This document shows, piece after piece, positions 16,849 through 24,284 of a DNA stretch of 25,758 nucleotides. Every line of letters begins with the position of its first letter. The first letter of the stretch is position 1. The notes beneath the pieces were generated by a model. That model made no database searches, had not been told where the DNA came from, and worked only from the letters and a program-made list of their open reading frames with translations. The translations under genes and the position numbers were made by a program. The stretch is from JAYUHK01 sp043767025 (lineage in GTDB: Bacteria; Bacteroidota; Bacteroidia; Chitinophagales; Saprospiraceae). The DNA is taken from assembly GCA_043767025.1 (NCBI GenBank), contig JAYUHK010000054.1, positions 1-25,758 of the forward strand, read 5' to 3'.

Positions 16849-18066
16849 ATGAAAAATTTATTTTACATACTCCTTTTCGGAACCTCAATTCCAGTGCTTG
16901 CCCAACCGTGTTCGCAGGCTTCCTATCTTGAGCAGCTTTTGCGTATTCAACCCGAAATGCAGGCTAAAATTCAACTGCATGAAAAAATAATCGCTAATTT
17001 TGACCTGTCACAAACATCAGAAGAAAGAAATGTTTATTTGATTCCTATTGTAGTCCACGTGGTGTATGAAAATGATGCAGAAAATATTTCTGAAAGCCAA
17101 ATTAGAAGCCAGATAGAAATATTAAATTTAGATTTTAGAAAAAAAAATTATGATGTGACATTCATTCCAGATGTATTTACAAATATTTCTACCGATATTG
17201 GAATAGAATTTTGTTTGGCAAATATAGACCCACAAGGAAAAAAAAGCTCGGGCATCACGAGGACTAAAACAGAATTTAGTAACATAGGTTCTTCTTTTGC
17301 GCTTGGCAATCGGCGGCGAATTTATTACTCTGATTTGGGAGGTGAGGACGTTTGGGATACCCAAAAATATCTCAATATTTGGGTTTGCAGCATCGGAGGA
17401 GGCACGCTCGGGCTTGCGCTCGGCACTCTCGCCAATGCCAAAGAGGACGGCGTACTCGTTGATTATCAGGCATTTGGAACAAACGGCACCGCGAAAGCTC
17501 CTTACTCTTTGGGTAGGACTTGCACGCACGAAATAGGGCATTTTTTCAATCTTAAACATCTTTGGGGCGACACAGAAAACTGCACAGGCGACGATTTAGT
17601 AGCCGATACGCCTACGCAGTCCGCGCCTTATTTTGGCTGCCCAACCTATCCACAAGAAAGTTGTGGAACGTCTAATATGTTTATGAATTTTATGGATTAT
17701 ACCGACGATTCTTGCCGAAAAATATTTACAAAAGGGCAAAAAAATCGCGTTTTAGTGACACTTTTAAGCCTTCGCCCGAGCTTGCTCAATGCTCAAGTTT
17801 GTCAGTTTTGCAAGGACACTCGCTCGGATTTGTGTATTTTTCCCAATCCTACGAATAATTTTCTAACTTTTAATCTGTCTGAAAATCAACAAGTTACAGT
17901 AAAAATATTCGATGAGTTGGGCAGGTTTTACTTTGAAGAACAACTTTCGCCGCCCGTTACGGGAAAAAGTATTTTTTTAAAAAATCTTCCATCTGGCATA
18001 TACATTGCCAAGATTCAAGACGCAAGCGGTCGGAATGATATACAAAAATTTATTATATCAAAATAA
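16849..18066 (+). CDS. Secreted M43-like zinc metalloprotease with T9SS tail
   Basis: 405 residues. The ATG at 16849 gives the signal peptide MKNLFYILLFGTSIPVLAQ; an upstream in-frame ATG at 16792 lies in the terminator and is rejected. The extended zinc motif HEIGHFFNLKH (residues 227-237) and a Met-turn in NFMDYTDD (Met282) define a metzincin of the pappalysin (M43) type; IPIVVHVVYEND near residue 65 is the usual start of the mature domain, so the earlier part may be a propeptide. The last roughly 77 residues (from FPNPTNNFLTF) are a type A T9SS sorting domain. Predicted to be exported and act on extracellular proteins. First gene of a three-gene plus-strand run. Cys-rich loops (ENCTGDD, FGCP, ESCGTSN) fit disulfides of an extracellular enzyme. 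Confidence 0.93.
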   Translation: MKNLFYILLFGTSIPVLAQPCSQASYLEQLLRIQPEMQAKIQLHEKIIANFDLSQTSEERNVYLIPIVVHVVYENDAENISESQIRSQIEILNLDFRKKNYDVTFIPDVFTNISTDIGIEFCLANIDPQGKKSSGITRTKTEFSNIGSSFALGNRRRIYYSDLGGEDVWDTQKYLNIWVCSIGGGTLGLALGTLANAKEDGVLVDYQAFGTNGTAKAPYSLGRTCTHEIGHFFNLKHLWGDTENCTGDDLVADTPTQSAPYFGCPTYPQESCGTSNMFMNFMDYTDDSCRKIFTKGQKNRVLVTLLSLRPSLLNAQVCQFCKDTRSDLCIFPNPTNNFLTFNLSENQQVTVKIFDELGRFYFEEQLSPPVTGKSIFLKNLPSGIYIAKIQDASGRNDIQKFIISK

Positions 18067-18104
18067 TTTTCTAATTTTGTGACCTTTACAAAAGACAATT
18101 TTTT

Positions 18105-18824
18105 ATGTTCTATCTAAAATCATACTTGTATTTGATGTTTGCAGCCTTTATTTTGCTGCAATTTTCTTGCAAACCTGCTGAATTTACGACTGCCGAAATC
18201 AGTCAAGTTGCCTCCTGTGCTGCCTCTCGCAAGGTCGGAAATAGAAATGTCCAACTCTATAACATAGCAATTAACAACAATAAAATTGCTTATTATCAAG
18301 GAATCGAAGGTGTCACAAAAATAGGTAATTTTAAAAAATTATTGGATAAAAGTACTTACGAAAAAATAATAGCCGCTTTGCAAAAATCAGGTGTTAGAAG
18401 GAATGCGGTTAGCAATAGAGAAGACGGTAACAGTTATATTTTTACGTTGGTTTTACCGGATAGAAATCCAGTTGAAGAAAATTTGAGTGTGTCAGAAATT
18501 AGTGCGTTAGCGAAGTTGTTTGACAGTTTGCAAAATAGTAAAGACTGGCTTCCGTTAGACGACAAAACACTGAAAGATACGCCACAAGAACTTGATAATC
18601 AATTAATTGTGCAGTTGAATAACGGAGTAGATATTAATGTTTGGCTAAAAAAATATGAAAAAAATGAGTTAAAAATTAAAAAAAGGCTTTCTCCAGATTT
18701 GAATTATTGGTTGTTAGATGTCGGCAACAATTTTGGGAAACCCAATTTTTTTTTAGAAACGGTTAAGTCTGACAAAGAGGTTGTGATGGTACAATTCAAT
18801 AAAAAATTAACGCTCCGCAAGTAA
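18105..18824 (+). CDS. Lipoprotein with DUF6438-like and propeptide-like halves
   Basis: 239 residues. Signal peptide with lipobox LLQFSC, so probably a lipoprotein anchored at Cys22. The first half (VQLYNIAINNNKIAYYQGIE ... VTKIGNFKKLLDKSTYEKI) resembles DUF6438 domains. The second half (TPQELDNQLIVQLNNGVDIN, then NYWLLDV, then VVMVQFNKKLTLRK) resembles the N-terminal propeptide/inhibitor segment of Bacteroidota subtilases, here without any protease attached. The match is from memory of the pattern and should be tested. It sits 38 bases after the metalloprotease gene and three bases before the next gene. A -7-like TAATTTTG lies at 18072-18079. An inhibitor or chaperone role for secreted proteases is inference. 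Confidence 0.72.
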   Translation: MFYLKSYLYLMFAAFILLQFSCKPAEFTTAEISQVASCAASRKVGNRNVQLYNIAINNNKIAYYQGIEGVTKIGNFKKLLDKSTYEKIIAALQKSGVRRNAVSNREDGNSYIFTLVLPDRNPVEENLSVSEISALAKLFDSLQNSKDWLPLDDKTLKDTPQELDNQLIVQLNNGVDINVWLKKYEKNELKIKKRLSPDLNYWLLDVGNNFGKPNFFLETVKSDKEVVMVQFNKKLTLRK

Positions 18825-18827
18825 TTA

Positions 18828-19523
18828 ATGATGCTCAAAAATTTATTAAAATTAATTTTATATTCTACTATTTTACTTTTTTTAGAATGTCACTCGATAG
18901 CAAAAAAGTTTGAAATAAAATCAGGAGATTTAGTGTTTTTAGACTTGGATTGCGGCGAATTTTGTGACGCAGTAGAAAAAGTAACTTTTGGCGTGAATGG
19001 TGCGAAATTTTCGCACATTGGTTTAGTTTCGGTCGAAAAAAATGGAGAAAAAATGGTTCTCGAAGCAGTATCCAAGGGCGTGATTGCTACTCCGTTGGAT
19101 ACTTTTTTATCTCGCAGCAAAGATGCAAATGGAAAGCCAAAGGTAGTGGTAGGGCGATTGAAAGAGCAGTATAACTTCTTGATAACCAACGCTTTAAATG
19201 AAGCTAAAAAACTTTTGGGCAAGCCTTACGACGATGTGTTTGACCTACAAAATGACGCATATTATTGTTCGGAGTTGGTATATGAAGCCTTCAAACGCGC
19301 CAACGACGGAACGCCGCTTTTTGAGCCACAACCAATGACTTTTAAAGACCCTGACACGAAAGAAAATTTTGAAATTTGGGTAAAATATTACAAAAATTTG
19401 GGAAAACCAATCCCCGAAGGGCAACTCGGACTGAATCCGGGAGGGATTTCTCGTTCCTCGAAAATTGACATCGTGCATTGCTTCGGCAGACCAACAGGCT
19501 GGCAAGGCGATTTATTGGATTAA
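18828..19523 (+). CDS. YiiX/YebB-like papain-fold hydrolase (NlpC/P60 superfamily)
   Basis: 231 residues, starting at the first of two ATGs (18828, 18831). It has an N-terminal hydrophobic segment (LLKLILYSTILLFLECHS); the Cys fits a lipobox poorly, so export as a lipoprotein is uncertain. Family marks are IKSGDLVFLDL at the start of the domain, the His of AKFSHIGLV, and the Cys of DAYYCSELVYEAF, with the acidic/Pro-rich EPQPMTF after it. This permuted order (His before Cys) is that of YiiX-type amidases/peptidases thought to act on cell-wall or lipid-linked substrates. Only three bases separate it from the lipoprotein gene, so they are co-transcribed. It ends four bases before the convergent ABC ATPase gene, with no terminator visible. 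Confidence 0.85.
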   Translation: MMLKNLLKLILYSTILLFLECHSIAKKFEIKSGDLVFLDLDCGEFCDAVEKVTFGVNGAKFSHIGLVSVEKNGEKMVLEAVSKGVIATPLDTFLSRSKDANGKPKVVVGRLKEQYNFLITNALNEAKKLLGKPYDDVFDLQNDAYYCSELVYEAFKRANDGTPLFEPQPMTFKDPDTKENFEIWVKYYKNLGKPIPEGQLGLNPGGISRSSKIDIVHCFGRPTGWQGDLLD

Positions 19524-19527
19524 TTTT

Positions 19528-20340
19528 TTATAACTTACTGATATTGACCATTTTATCTTCTACCATACCAACCAATTCCTCGAAACGCTTCTCGCGTTTG
19601 GTCGCCCGAGTACGATTGAAGGGCAAATCAACTGCAATATATTCGGCAATTTGTGACGGGGCAGATTTCATAATATAAATGTCGTCGCCCAGATAAACTG
19701 CTTCTGAAATGTCGTGTGTGACAAAAATAATCGTACTTTTAAATTTTATCCAAAGCTCTGAAAGCAAGTCCTGCATTTGGAGCCGCGTATTTATATCGAG
19801 TGCGCCAAAAGGTTCGTCCATCAACAAAATTTCGGGATTGGCGAGCAAACTTCTCGCAATAGCTACCCGTTGGAGTTGTCCTCCCGAAAGCGTTGGATAC
19901 TGCGCGTATTTGTGTTCGTGCCCAGAAAGACCTACCAAATTTACCATTTCCATAGCTCTTTCTTTGCGGTCTTTTTCTGTAACTCCCTGAAAATCAAGTC
20001 CTAACGAAATATTTTGAAGAACAGTGAGCCACGGAAGGGAAGAATATTGTTGAAAAACCATACTTACCCGATTGTCCTCATTTCGAGATTTTCCGTTGAT
20101 AAAAACTTCACCACTGCTTGGCTCTTGCAAGCCTGCAATGTACCGCAAAATAGTTGATTTTCCGCAGCCCGACATTCCGAGAAGCACCACGAACTGTCCT
20201 TGCGCTGGCTTATCTTCTATCAAAAGATTAAAATCTTTTAAGATTTGAATCTTTCCGTTGTCATAACTTTGGTGAATATTGCGAAGCTCAATGAGGTTGG
20301 GAAGCTGTGTATCTATAAATTTATACATGATTTGTGACAT
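19528..20340 (-). CDS. NitT/TauT-family ABC transporter ATP-binding protein
   Basis: 270 residues. Walker A GMSGCGKST (55-63), Q-loop in MVFQQYS (around 97), signature LSGGQ (151-155), Walker B ILLMDEP (171-177) with Asp175 and Glu176, D-loop GALD, and switch His209 in FVTHD. The pattern QQYSSLPWLTVLQN is characteristic of the nitrate/sulfonate/taurine (SsuB/TauB) class. It couples ATP hydrolysis to import through the permease encoded 14 bases upstream on the same strand. No periplasmic binding-protein gene is adjacent, so the substrate is unknown. Its first three codons contain one copy of the iterated 9-mer (20331-20339). Confidence 0.95.
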   Translation of the reverse strand: MSQIMYKFIDTQLPNLIELRNIHQSYDNGKIQILKDFNLLIEDKPAQGQFVVLLGMSGCGKSTILRYIAGLQEPSSGEVFINGKSRNEDNRVSMVFQQYSSLPWLTVLQNISLGLDFQGVTEKDRKERAMEMVNLVGLSGHEHKYAQYPTLSGGQLQRVAIARSLLANPEILLMDEPFGALDINTRLQMQDLLSELWIKFKSTIIFVTHDISEAVYLGDDIYIMKSAPSQIAEYIAVDLPFNRTRATKREKRFEELVGMVEDKMVNISKL

Positions 20341-20354
20341 TTTTTGTTGAAAGC

Positions 20355-21476
20355 CTAATTTTTAATCATTTGCACATCTGATTTTCTAATTTTAAACTCG
20401 CCATAGCCAATAATTAGCAGTGCCGAAACTATAATAATAGGCACCAGCATTTCCAAATTGCTTGCGACAGACGGCGCAAAAGACGTTATAAATGTAGCAA
20501 AAACTACCCCCAATAAAATAGAATAAATGCCATATTGTGACTCTTTCAATCCATCGGGAGCGGTTGCATAATATTTGTGTGGAAATAGCCTTTTGTCAAT
20601 AAAAGCGAAAATTCTATCCTGCAAAAATCCGATGGTAATGATGACTATAAGTATCGCAAAAACTTTCTCAACTTGTCCCTGACGAGATTTTTGGTAGATT
20701 AACGCACCGATTCCGCCCTCGCGATTTAGAAGTTCGGCGATGATAATATACGTCCATGAGATGGCGGTAAGAACTCGAATATCGTCAATTAATTTCGCAA
20801 AAACGGCTGGTAAATAGACCGTTTTTATGGTTTGCCAGTTCGTTGCGCCCAAAGTATAAGCTGTTTGTAAATAAACGTCTTGTACCTCAAAAATTCTTTG
20901 TACTACCACAGGAAGCAAATAAACAATAATTCCAAAAGCTAAAAATGCAATTTTCATTTTATCGTCAATACCAAACCAAACAATAAAAAGACCGGTCAGC
21001 GCAGTGAGCGGGAGATAGCGAAGTGCATCTACTTGCTTGCTGAACAAACCGCGCACAAGTGGTATCAAACCAATCAAAAACCCGAGCGGAACGGCAAAAA
21101 ACATCGCCCAAAGATAGCCTTGTACGTTGAGCCACACGGAGCGGAAAGTATTGCTCCACAGTGCGTCTTTATTGCTCAACTCTGGAAAAGATGCGATGAC
21201 TCGATGCGGCGGCGGCAAAATTGGATATACCTTGACGAAAGTTTTCGCGTCTGCATAATTTGTCGAATCTTGCTTTATCATTAGCTCCCTTTGGGCGGCA
21301 GAAACACTTGTGTCAGCAACCGACGGAAGCTCGTTAGCCTGCGCCACTACTGGCTTTTGGACTGAAAATGCCTCCGCCGCAGCCCACCAAATTAGCAAAC
21401 TTACGATGAATCCCGCAAAGCCCAAAGTTATATTTTGTGATTTATTTAATTCGCCGCGAAGTGAAAATAGTGACAT
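20355..21476 (-). CDS. NitT/TauT-family ABC transporter permease, extended
   Basis: 373 residues, compared with about 250-280 for usual members. The core holds the BPD membrane domain with the EAA loop (TLGATNWQTIKTVYLPAV...), which contacts the ATPase. Before it come one membrane segment (ITLGFAGFIVSLLIWWAA) and about 60 periplasmic residues, then LPPPHRVIASFPEL, the usual entry to the domain. After it come a soluble loop and two further membrane segments (SILLGVVFATFITSFAP and LVPIIIVSALLIIGYG) not present in typical TauC/SsuC proteins. It lies 14 bases before the ATPase gene. A dispersed leader element lies 52 bases upstream of its start. Confidence 0.92.
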   Translation of the reverse strand: MSLFSLRGELNKSQNITLGFAGFIVSLLIWWAAAEAFSVQKPVVAQANELPSVADTSVSAAQRELMIKQDSTNYADAKTFVKVYPILPPPHRVIASFPELSNKDALWSNTFRSVWLNVQGYLWAMFFAVPLGFLIGLIPLVRGLFSKQVDALRYLPLTALTGLFIVWFGIDDKMKIAFLAFGIIVYLLPVVVQRIFEVQDVYLQTAYTLGATNWQTIKTVYLPAVFAKLIDDIRVLTAISWTYIIIAELLNREGGIGALIYQKSRQGQVEKVFAILIVIITIGFLQDRIFAFIDKRLFPHKYYATAPDGLKESQYGIYSILLGVVFATFITSFAPSVASNLEMLVPIIIVSALLIIGYGEFKIRKSDVQMIKN

Positions 21477-21528
21477 GGTATAATGTATTAAGTAGTTATA
21501 AGTTTTTAGTTTTTAATTTTGAGTTATC

Positions 21529-21595
21529 ATAAACTATTGAAAATCAACGAATTATATCGAATATTAAATGTCATCTATTTAAGTGTAAGAACTTA
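21529..21595 (-). repeat. 67-bp dispersed leader element, copy B
   Basis: The minus-strand counterpart of 114-180: the 22-bp block at 21574-21595 has one mismatch, the 26-nt spacer has the same length, and the second block at 21529-21547 (TTGATTTTCAATAGTTTAT) matches 17 of 19 positions. It lies 11 bases after the methyltransferase stop and 52 bases before the permease start. Partial versions of the second block lie just upstream of the methyltransferase start (near 22434-22450, minus strand) and of the C1 peptidase start (near 8438-8455, minus strand). Confidence 0.55.
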
Positions 21596-21606
21596 AAATT
21601 GAATTT

Positions 21607-22431
21607 TTAGAAGAAACCCAATCGCCAAGGTTTCCAAGAAGCAGGGACTAATTTTAGATGCTCCACCGCGTGTTGTTCGTTTCTAAAAAAGACCAACCCG
21701 AAAAAAAATAAGTCGATGGTCAATCGGACTTTTGGATTTTTTTTGATAAATTCCCACGCTTCCGCCATTCCTTCCGACCAGTAAATATCGTCAAAAACAA
21801 ACAAAGATTTTTCATTCGCAAAAGGCAGACATCGCTCAAAATAACGAACAGTCGCCTCTTTCTGGTGGTTTCCGTCGAAAAAAACGTAGTCCAAATTACC
21901 TAATCGCTGGATTGCTTGGGGGAGTGTTTGCTCAAATTCGCCCACCAAACAGTCAATGTCAGCCAGACCGAATAATTTAAAATTTTCTCTCGCTACGGTT
22001 GCAATATTAGGGCAGCCTTCGAGCGTAATAAATTTGGCTTTTGGGCAAGGTGCAGCTTGGTAGAGTGTAGCGACACCGAGAGAAGTCCCAAATTCTAAAA
22101 GTGTTTTGGGTTGCCAAAATTCTACCAGACGGAATAAAAAGCGACACCTATCCGAAGGAGTTAATGATGTTTTTGCAATGTCACTAATCTTTCTTTTATT
22201 ATCTTTTAATAAATGCGAACCTGCTCCAAAGTCTGTCACATTCAGCACCGTTTTATTTTTTAATACTCGACTGCGAATCGGCTCTATTTCCGAAAAAGCG
22301 TAGTACCACTGCTTATTTTCTAAAACTTTTTCTACAAACTCAAATACGAAAGGAGAATGAACGTCATATTTCGTTTGTGCAGCCCACCAAAAGCGTAAAA
22401 ATCGAAGAAGAATATAATATTTTTTTATCAT
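21607..22431 (-). CDS. Class I SAM-dependent O-methyltransferase-like protein
   Basis: 274 residues, cytoplasmic. Motif I is LLEFGTSLGVATLYQ (111-125), preceded by the VEFWQPKT strand; FITLEGCPN supplies the acidic residue for the SAM ribose, DYVFFDGNHQ (181-190) the next strand, and FVFDDIYWSEGMAEAWEFI (211-229) the end of the fold. This arrangement is that of the Methyltransf_24 / caffeoyl-CoA-O-methyltransferase-like group. The N-terminal roughly 100 residues hold a conserved ...AQTKYDVHSPFVFEFV segment common to a Bacteroidota subgroup. The methyl acceptor is unknown. It is not tightly linked to its neighbours: 130 bases to the permease and 111 to the divergent outer-membrane-type gene. 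Confidence 0.88.
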   Translation of the reverse strand: MIKKYYILLRFLRFWWAAQTKYDVHSPFVFEFVEKVLENKQWYYAFSEIEPIRSRVLKNKTVLNVTDFGAGSHLLKDNKRKISDIAKTSLTPSDRCRFLFRLVEFWQPKTLLEFGTSLGVATLYQAAPCPKAKFITLEGCPNIATVARENFKLFGLADIDCLVGEFEQTLPQAIQRLGNLDYVFFDGNHQKEATVRYFERCLPFANEKSLFVFDDIYWSEGMAEAWEFIKKNPKVRLTIDLFFFGLVFFRNEQHAVEHLKLVPASWKPWRLGFF

Positions 22432-22542
22432 TCAGTACTGAAAATCAATGAATTAAGTCCATCTAACCTTATTTTTATAAAAAGAATGGAATACTTTTTG
22501 ACTGCAAAATACTGTTTTGTCTGACGAAACGTTTAGTTTGAT

Positions 22543-23061
22543 ATGAAATTATTTTTTATTTTCTGCTGCACCCTTTTTTTAAGCCTTCCAACAACGGCGA
22601 TTTTTGCCCAATCGTACATCGCTTGTCTTGGAGTTAGGCTCGGCACAGACATTGGCATTACTGGTAAATACTTGGTTTCGCCCGAGCTGCACCTGACGGC
22701 AGAGGGAATCCTCCAACAAAACGCACGCACAGGCGATGCCGCTATTTCGCTGCTCGCCGAGCAACACAAAAGCCTTCTCACGCGGAGGTTCAACTTTTAC
22801 TACGGCGGCGGCTTGCATTACTTTTGGCTCAAAGACAAGCCCGCCAACGTATCCAACCCCGTCGGAGTTTCGGTGATTGCGGGCGCGGAATTTACTATTG
22901 GGCGACTCAATATTTCGTGGGATTTGAAGCCTGCTATCCATCTTGCGGGCGGTAAAAATTCTTACGAAATACAATCTGGCTTGTCGCTGCGCTACGTTTT
23001 TGAAAAAAGAAGTTGGACGATAGACTGGGAAGATTTCAAATTTTGGAAAAAGAAAAAATAG
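22543..23061 (+). CDS. Small outer-membrane beta-barrel-like protein
   Basis: 172 residues with signal peptide MKLFFIFCCTLFLSLPTTAI ending at FAQ. The mature part alternates polar and hydrophobic residues with aromatic-rich strands (YIACLGVRLG, FNFYYGGGLHYFW, GVSVIAGAEFTIGRLNISWD, SGLSLRYVF), as in small outer-membrane beta-barrels. The C-terminal DWEDFKFWKKKK is unusual: it lacks the terminal aromatic typical of barrels and is strongly basic. No specific family or function is recognised. Base composition is more GC-rich than in the adhesin region. Divergent from the methyltransferase. Confidence 0.75.
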   Translation: MKLFFIFCCTLFLSLPTTAIFAQSYIACLGVRLGTDIGITGKYLVSPELHLTAEGILQQNARTGDAAISLLAEQHKSLLTRRFNFYYGGGLHYFWLKDKPANVSNPVGVSVIAGAEFTIGRLNISWDLKPAIHLAGGKNSYEIQSGLSLRYVFEKRSWTIDWEDFKFWKKKK

Positions 23062-23102
23062 TTTTCGTCCTAAATAATGCCTTTCTAACCAATTTTTTGA
23101 CG

Positions 23103-23110
23103 TATTTTTG
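23103..23110 (+). promoter_or_regulatory. Candidate -7 promoter element of gapA
   Basis: TATTTTTG matches TAnnTTTG, about 100 bases upstream of the gapA ATG. The -33 region is only T-rich. A small stem (GAATG...CATTC, about 23132-23155) lies in the resulting leader. Confidence 0.4.
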
Positions 23111-23210
23111 CGGTGAAAAATCAATTTTAGGAATGAAGAAAAATAAGACATTCATATTTTTGGATACGTTCCTGAACCACTAAACTTTATTATTTTTTTA
23201 TAAAAAAATC

Positions 23211-24200
23211 ATGGCAAAAACAAAAATCGCAATCAATGGCTTTGGTCGCATCGGTCGAATTACGATGCGCAATTTATTGAAGAACCCCAACGTAGAAGTC
23301 GTCGCTATCAACGACTTGACCGACAACGCTACGCTGGCGCACCTCTTCAAATACGACTCCGTACACGGAAAATTCGACGGAACTGTCAGCTCCGATACTG
23401 AATTTTTGCACATCAACGGGCATAAAATTCACGCATTGGCAGAAAAAGACCCTACTCTTTTGCCTTGGGCAAAACTCGGAGTAGAAGTCGTCATCGAATC
23501 CACTGGACGCTTCACAGACCGAGAAAGTGCCGGCAAACACATCACCGCAGGCTGCAAAAAAGTAGTCATTTCCGCTCCCGCTACTGGCGATTTGACTACC
23601 ATCGTACTTGGCGTAAACGAAAGCGAAATCAAAAGCGACATCAATATTTACTCCAATGCGTCCTGCACCACCAACTGTCTGGCTCCGATGGTCAAGATTT
23701 TAGATGAAAACTTTGGGGTAGAAAGCGGTTTTATGACCACTATCCACGCCTACACGTCTGACCAAAATCTTCAAGATGCGCCTCACAAGGATTTGCGCCG
23801 CGCCCGCGCTGCCGCTTGTTCAATTATCCCGACCAGTACTGGAGCTGCCAAAGCGGTCGGTTTGGTATTGCCGCACTTGAAGGGAAAACTCAACGGAAAC
23901 GCTATGCGCGTCCCCACACCCGACGGCTCGGTGACGGACTTTACGGCTACTCTGAAAACTGCCGCGACGGTCGAGCAAATCAACGCAGCTTTCAAAAAAG
24001 CTGCCGAAGGCGCGATGAAAGGCATTTTGGAATACAACACTGACCCCATCGTTTCGATTGATATCGTGGGCAACGACCATTCTTGTATTTTCGATAGCGA
24101 ACTGACTATGGTAATCGGCAACACCGTCAAAATAGTCGGCTGGTACGACAACGAAGCTGGCTACTCGGCTCGTTTGGCGGACTTGGCGACTCGCATTTAA
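23211..24200 (+). CDS. gapA: Type I glyceraldehyde-3-phosphate dehydrogenase
   Basis: 329 residues, of full family length. It oxidises glyceraldehyde-3-phosphate to 1,3-bisphosphoglycerate in glycolysis. Rossmann motif INGFGRIGR (8-16); Asp35 in AINDLTD favours NAD over NADP; catalytic Cys152 in SNASCTTNCLAP; His179 in TTIHAYTSDQ; NGNAMRVPTPDGSVTDF and WYDNEAGYSARL complete the family signature. Codon use is noticeably GC-richer than in most of the window, as expected for a highly expressed gene. It is followed by a strong terminator and then pgk. Confidence 0.98.
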   Translation: MAKTKIAINGFGRIGRITMRNLLKNPNVEVVAINDLTDNATLAHLFKYDSVHGKFDGTVSSDTEFLHINGHKIHALAEKDPTLLPWAKLGVEVVIESTGRFTDRESAGKHITAGCKKVVISAPATGDLTTIVLGVNESEIKSDINIYSNASCTTNCLAPMVKILDENFGVESGFMTTIHAYTSDQNLQDAPHKDLRRARAAACSIIPTSTGAAKAVGLVLPHLKGKLNGNAMRVPTPDGSVTDFTATLKTAATVEQINAAFKKAAEGAMKGILEYNTDPIVSIDIVGNDHSCIFDSELTMVIGNTVKIVGWYDNEAGYSARLADLATRI

Positions 24201-24219
24201 AAGTATTTCATTTACTATC

Positions 24220-24262
24220 AAAAAAACAAAAGATGTCACAAAAAGACATCTTTTGTTTTTTT
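24220..24262 (+). terminator. Intrinsic terminator between gapA and pgk
   Basis: Arms 24220-24237 and 24245-24262 pair over 18 positions around a 7-nt loop (ACAAAAA), ending in a T-run. The loop side contains one copy of the iterated 9-mer (24234-24242). The A-tract on the left also makes it potentially bidirectional. It ends 22 bases before the pgk start. Confidence 0.9.
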
Positions 24263-24284
24263 ATCTCATTTTTAAAAATCTAAA

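Larger units (their letters stand above)
277..24242. repeat. Iterated 9-mer TTTGTGACA, 16 dispersed copies
   Basis: Exact copies of TTTGTGACA or its complement TGTCACAAA start at 277, 643, 818, 1173, 3361, 5347, 7547, 10357, 11538, 13372, 13793, 15574, 17006, 18311, 20331 and 24234. Eight are on each strand. They fall in intergenic DNA, in the gapA terminator loop, at a gene start (codons 1-3 of the ABC ATPase) and in genes as different codons (Val-Thr-Lys, Ser-Gln, Cys-His-Lys). A rough composition-based expectation is about 0.3 copies. Copies ending in C, G or T instead of A also occur (around 12371, 18076, 18961, 19650). This entry marks the span of a dispersed motif, not a continuous element. 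Confidence 0.7.

Noticed and set aside
22579..23151. Long minus-strand frame opposite the outer-membrane-type gene
   Set aside because: The plus-strand frame has a signal peptide and barrel-like pattern; the opposite frame is a shadow in GC-richer DNA.
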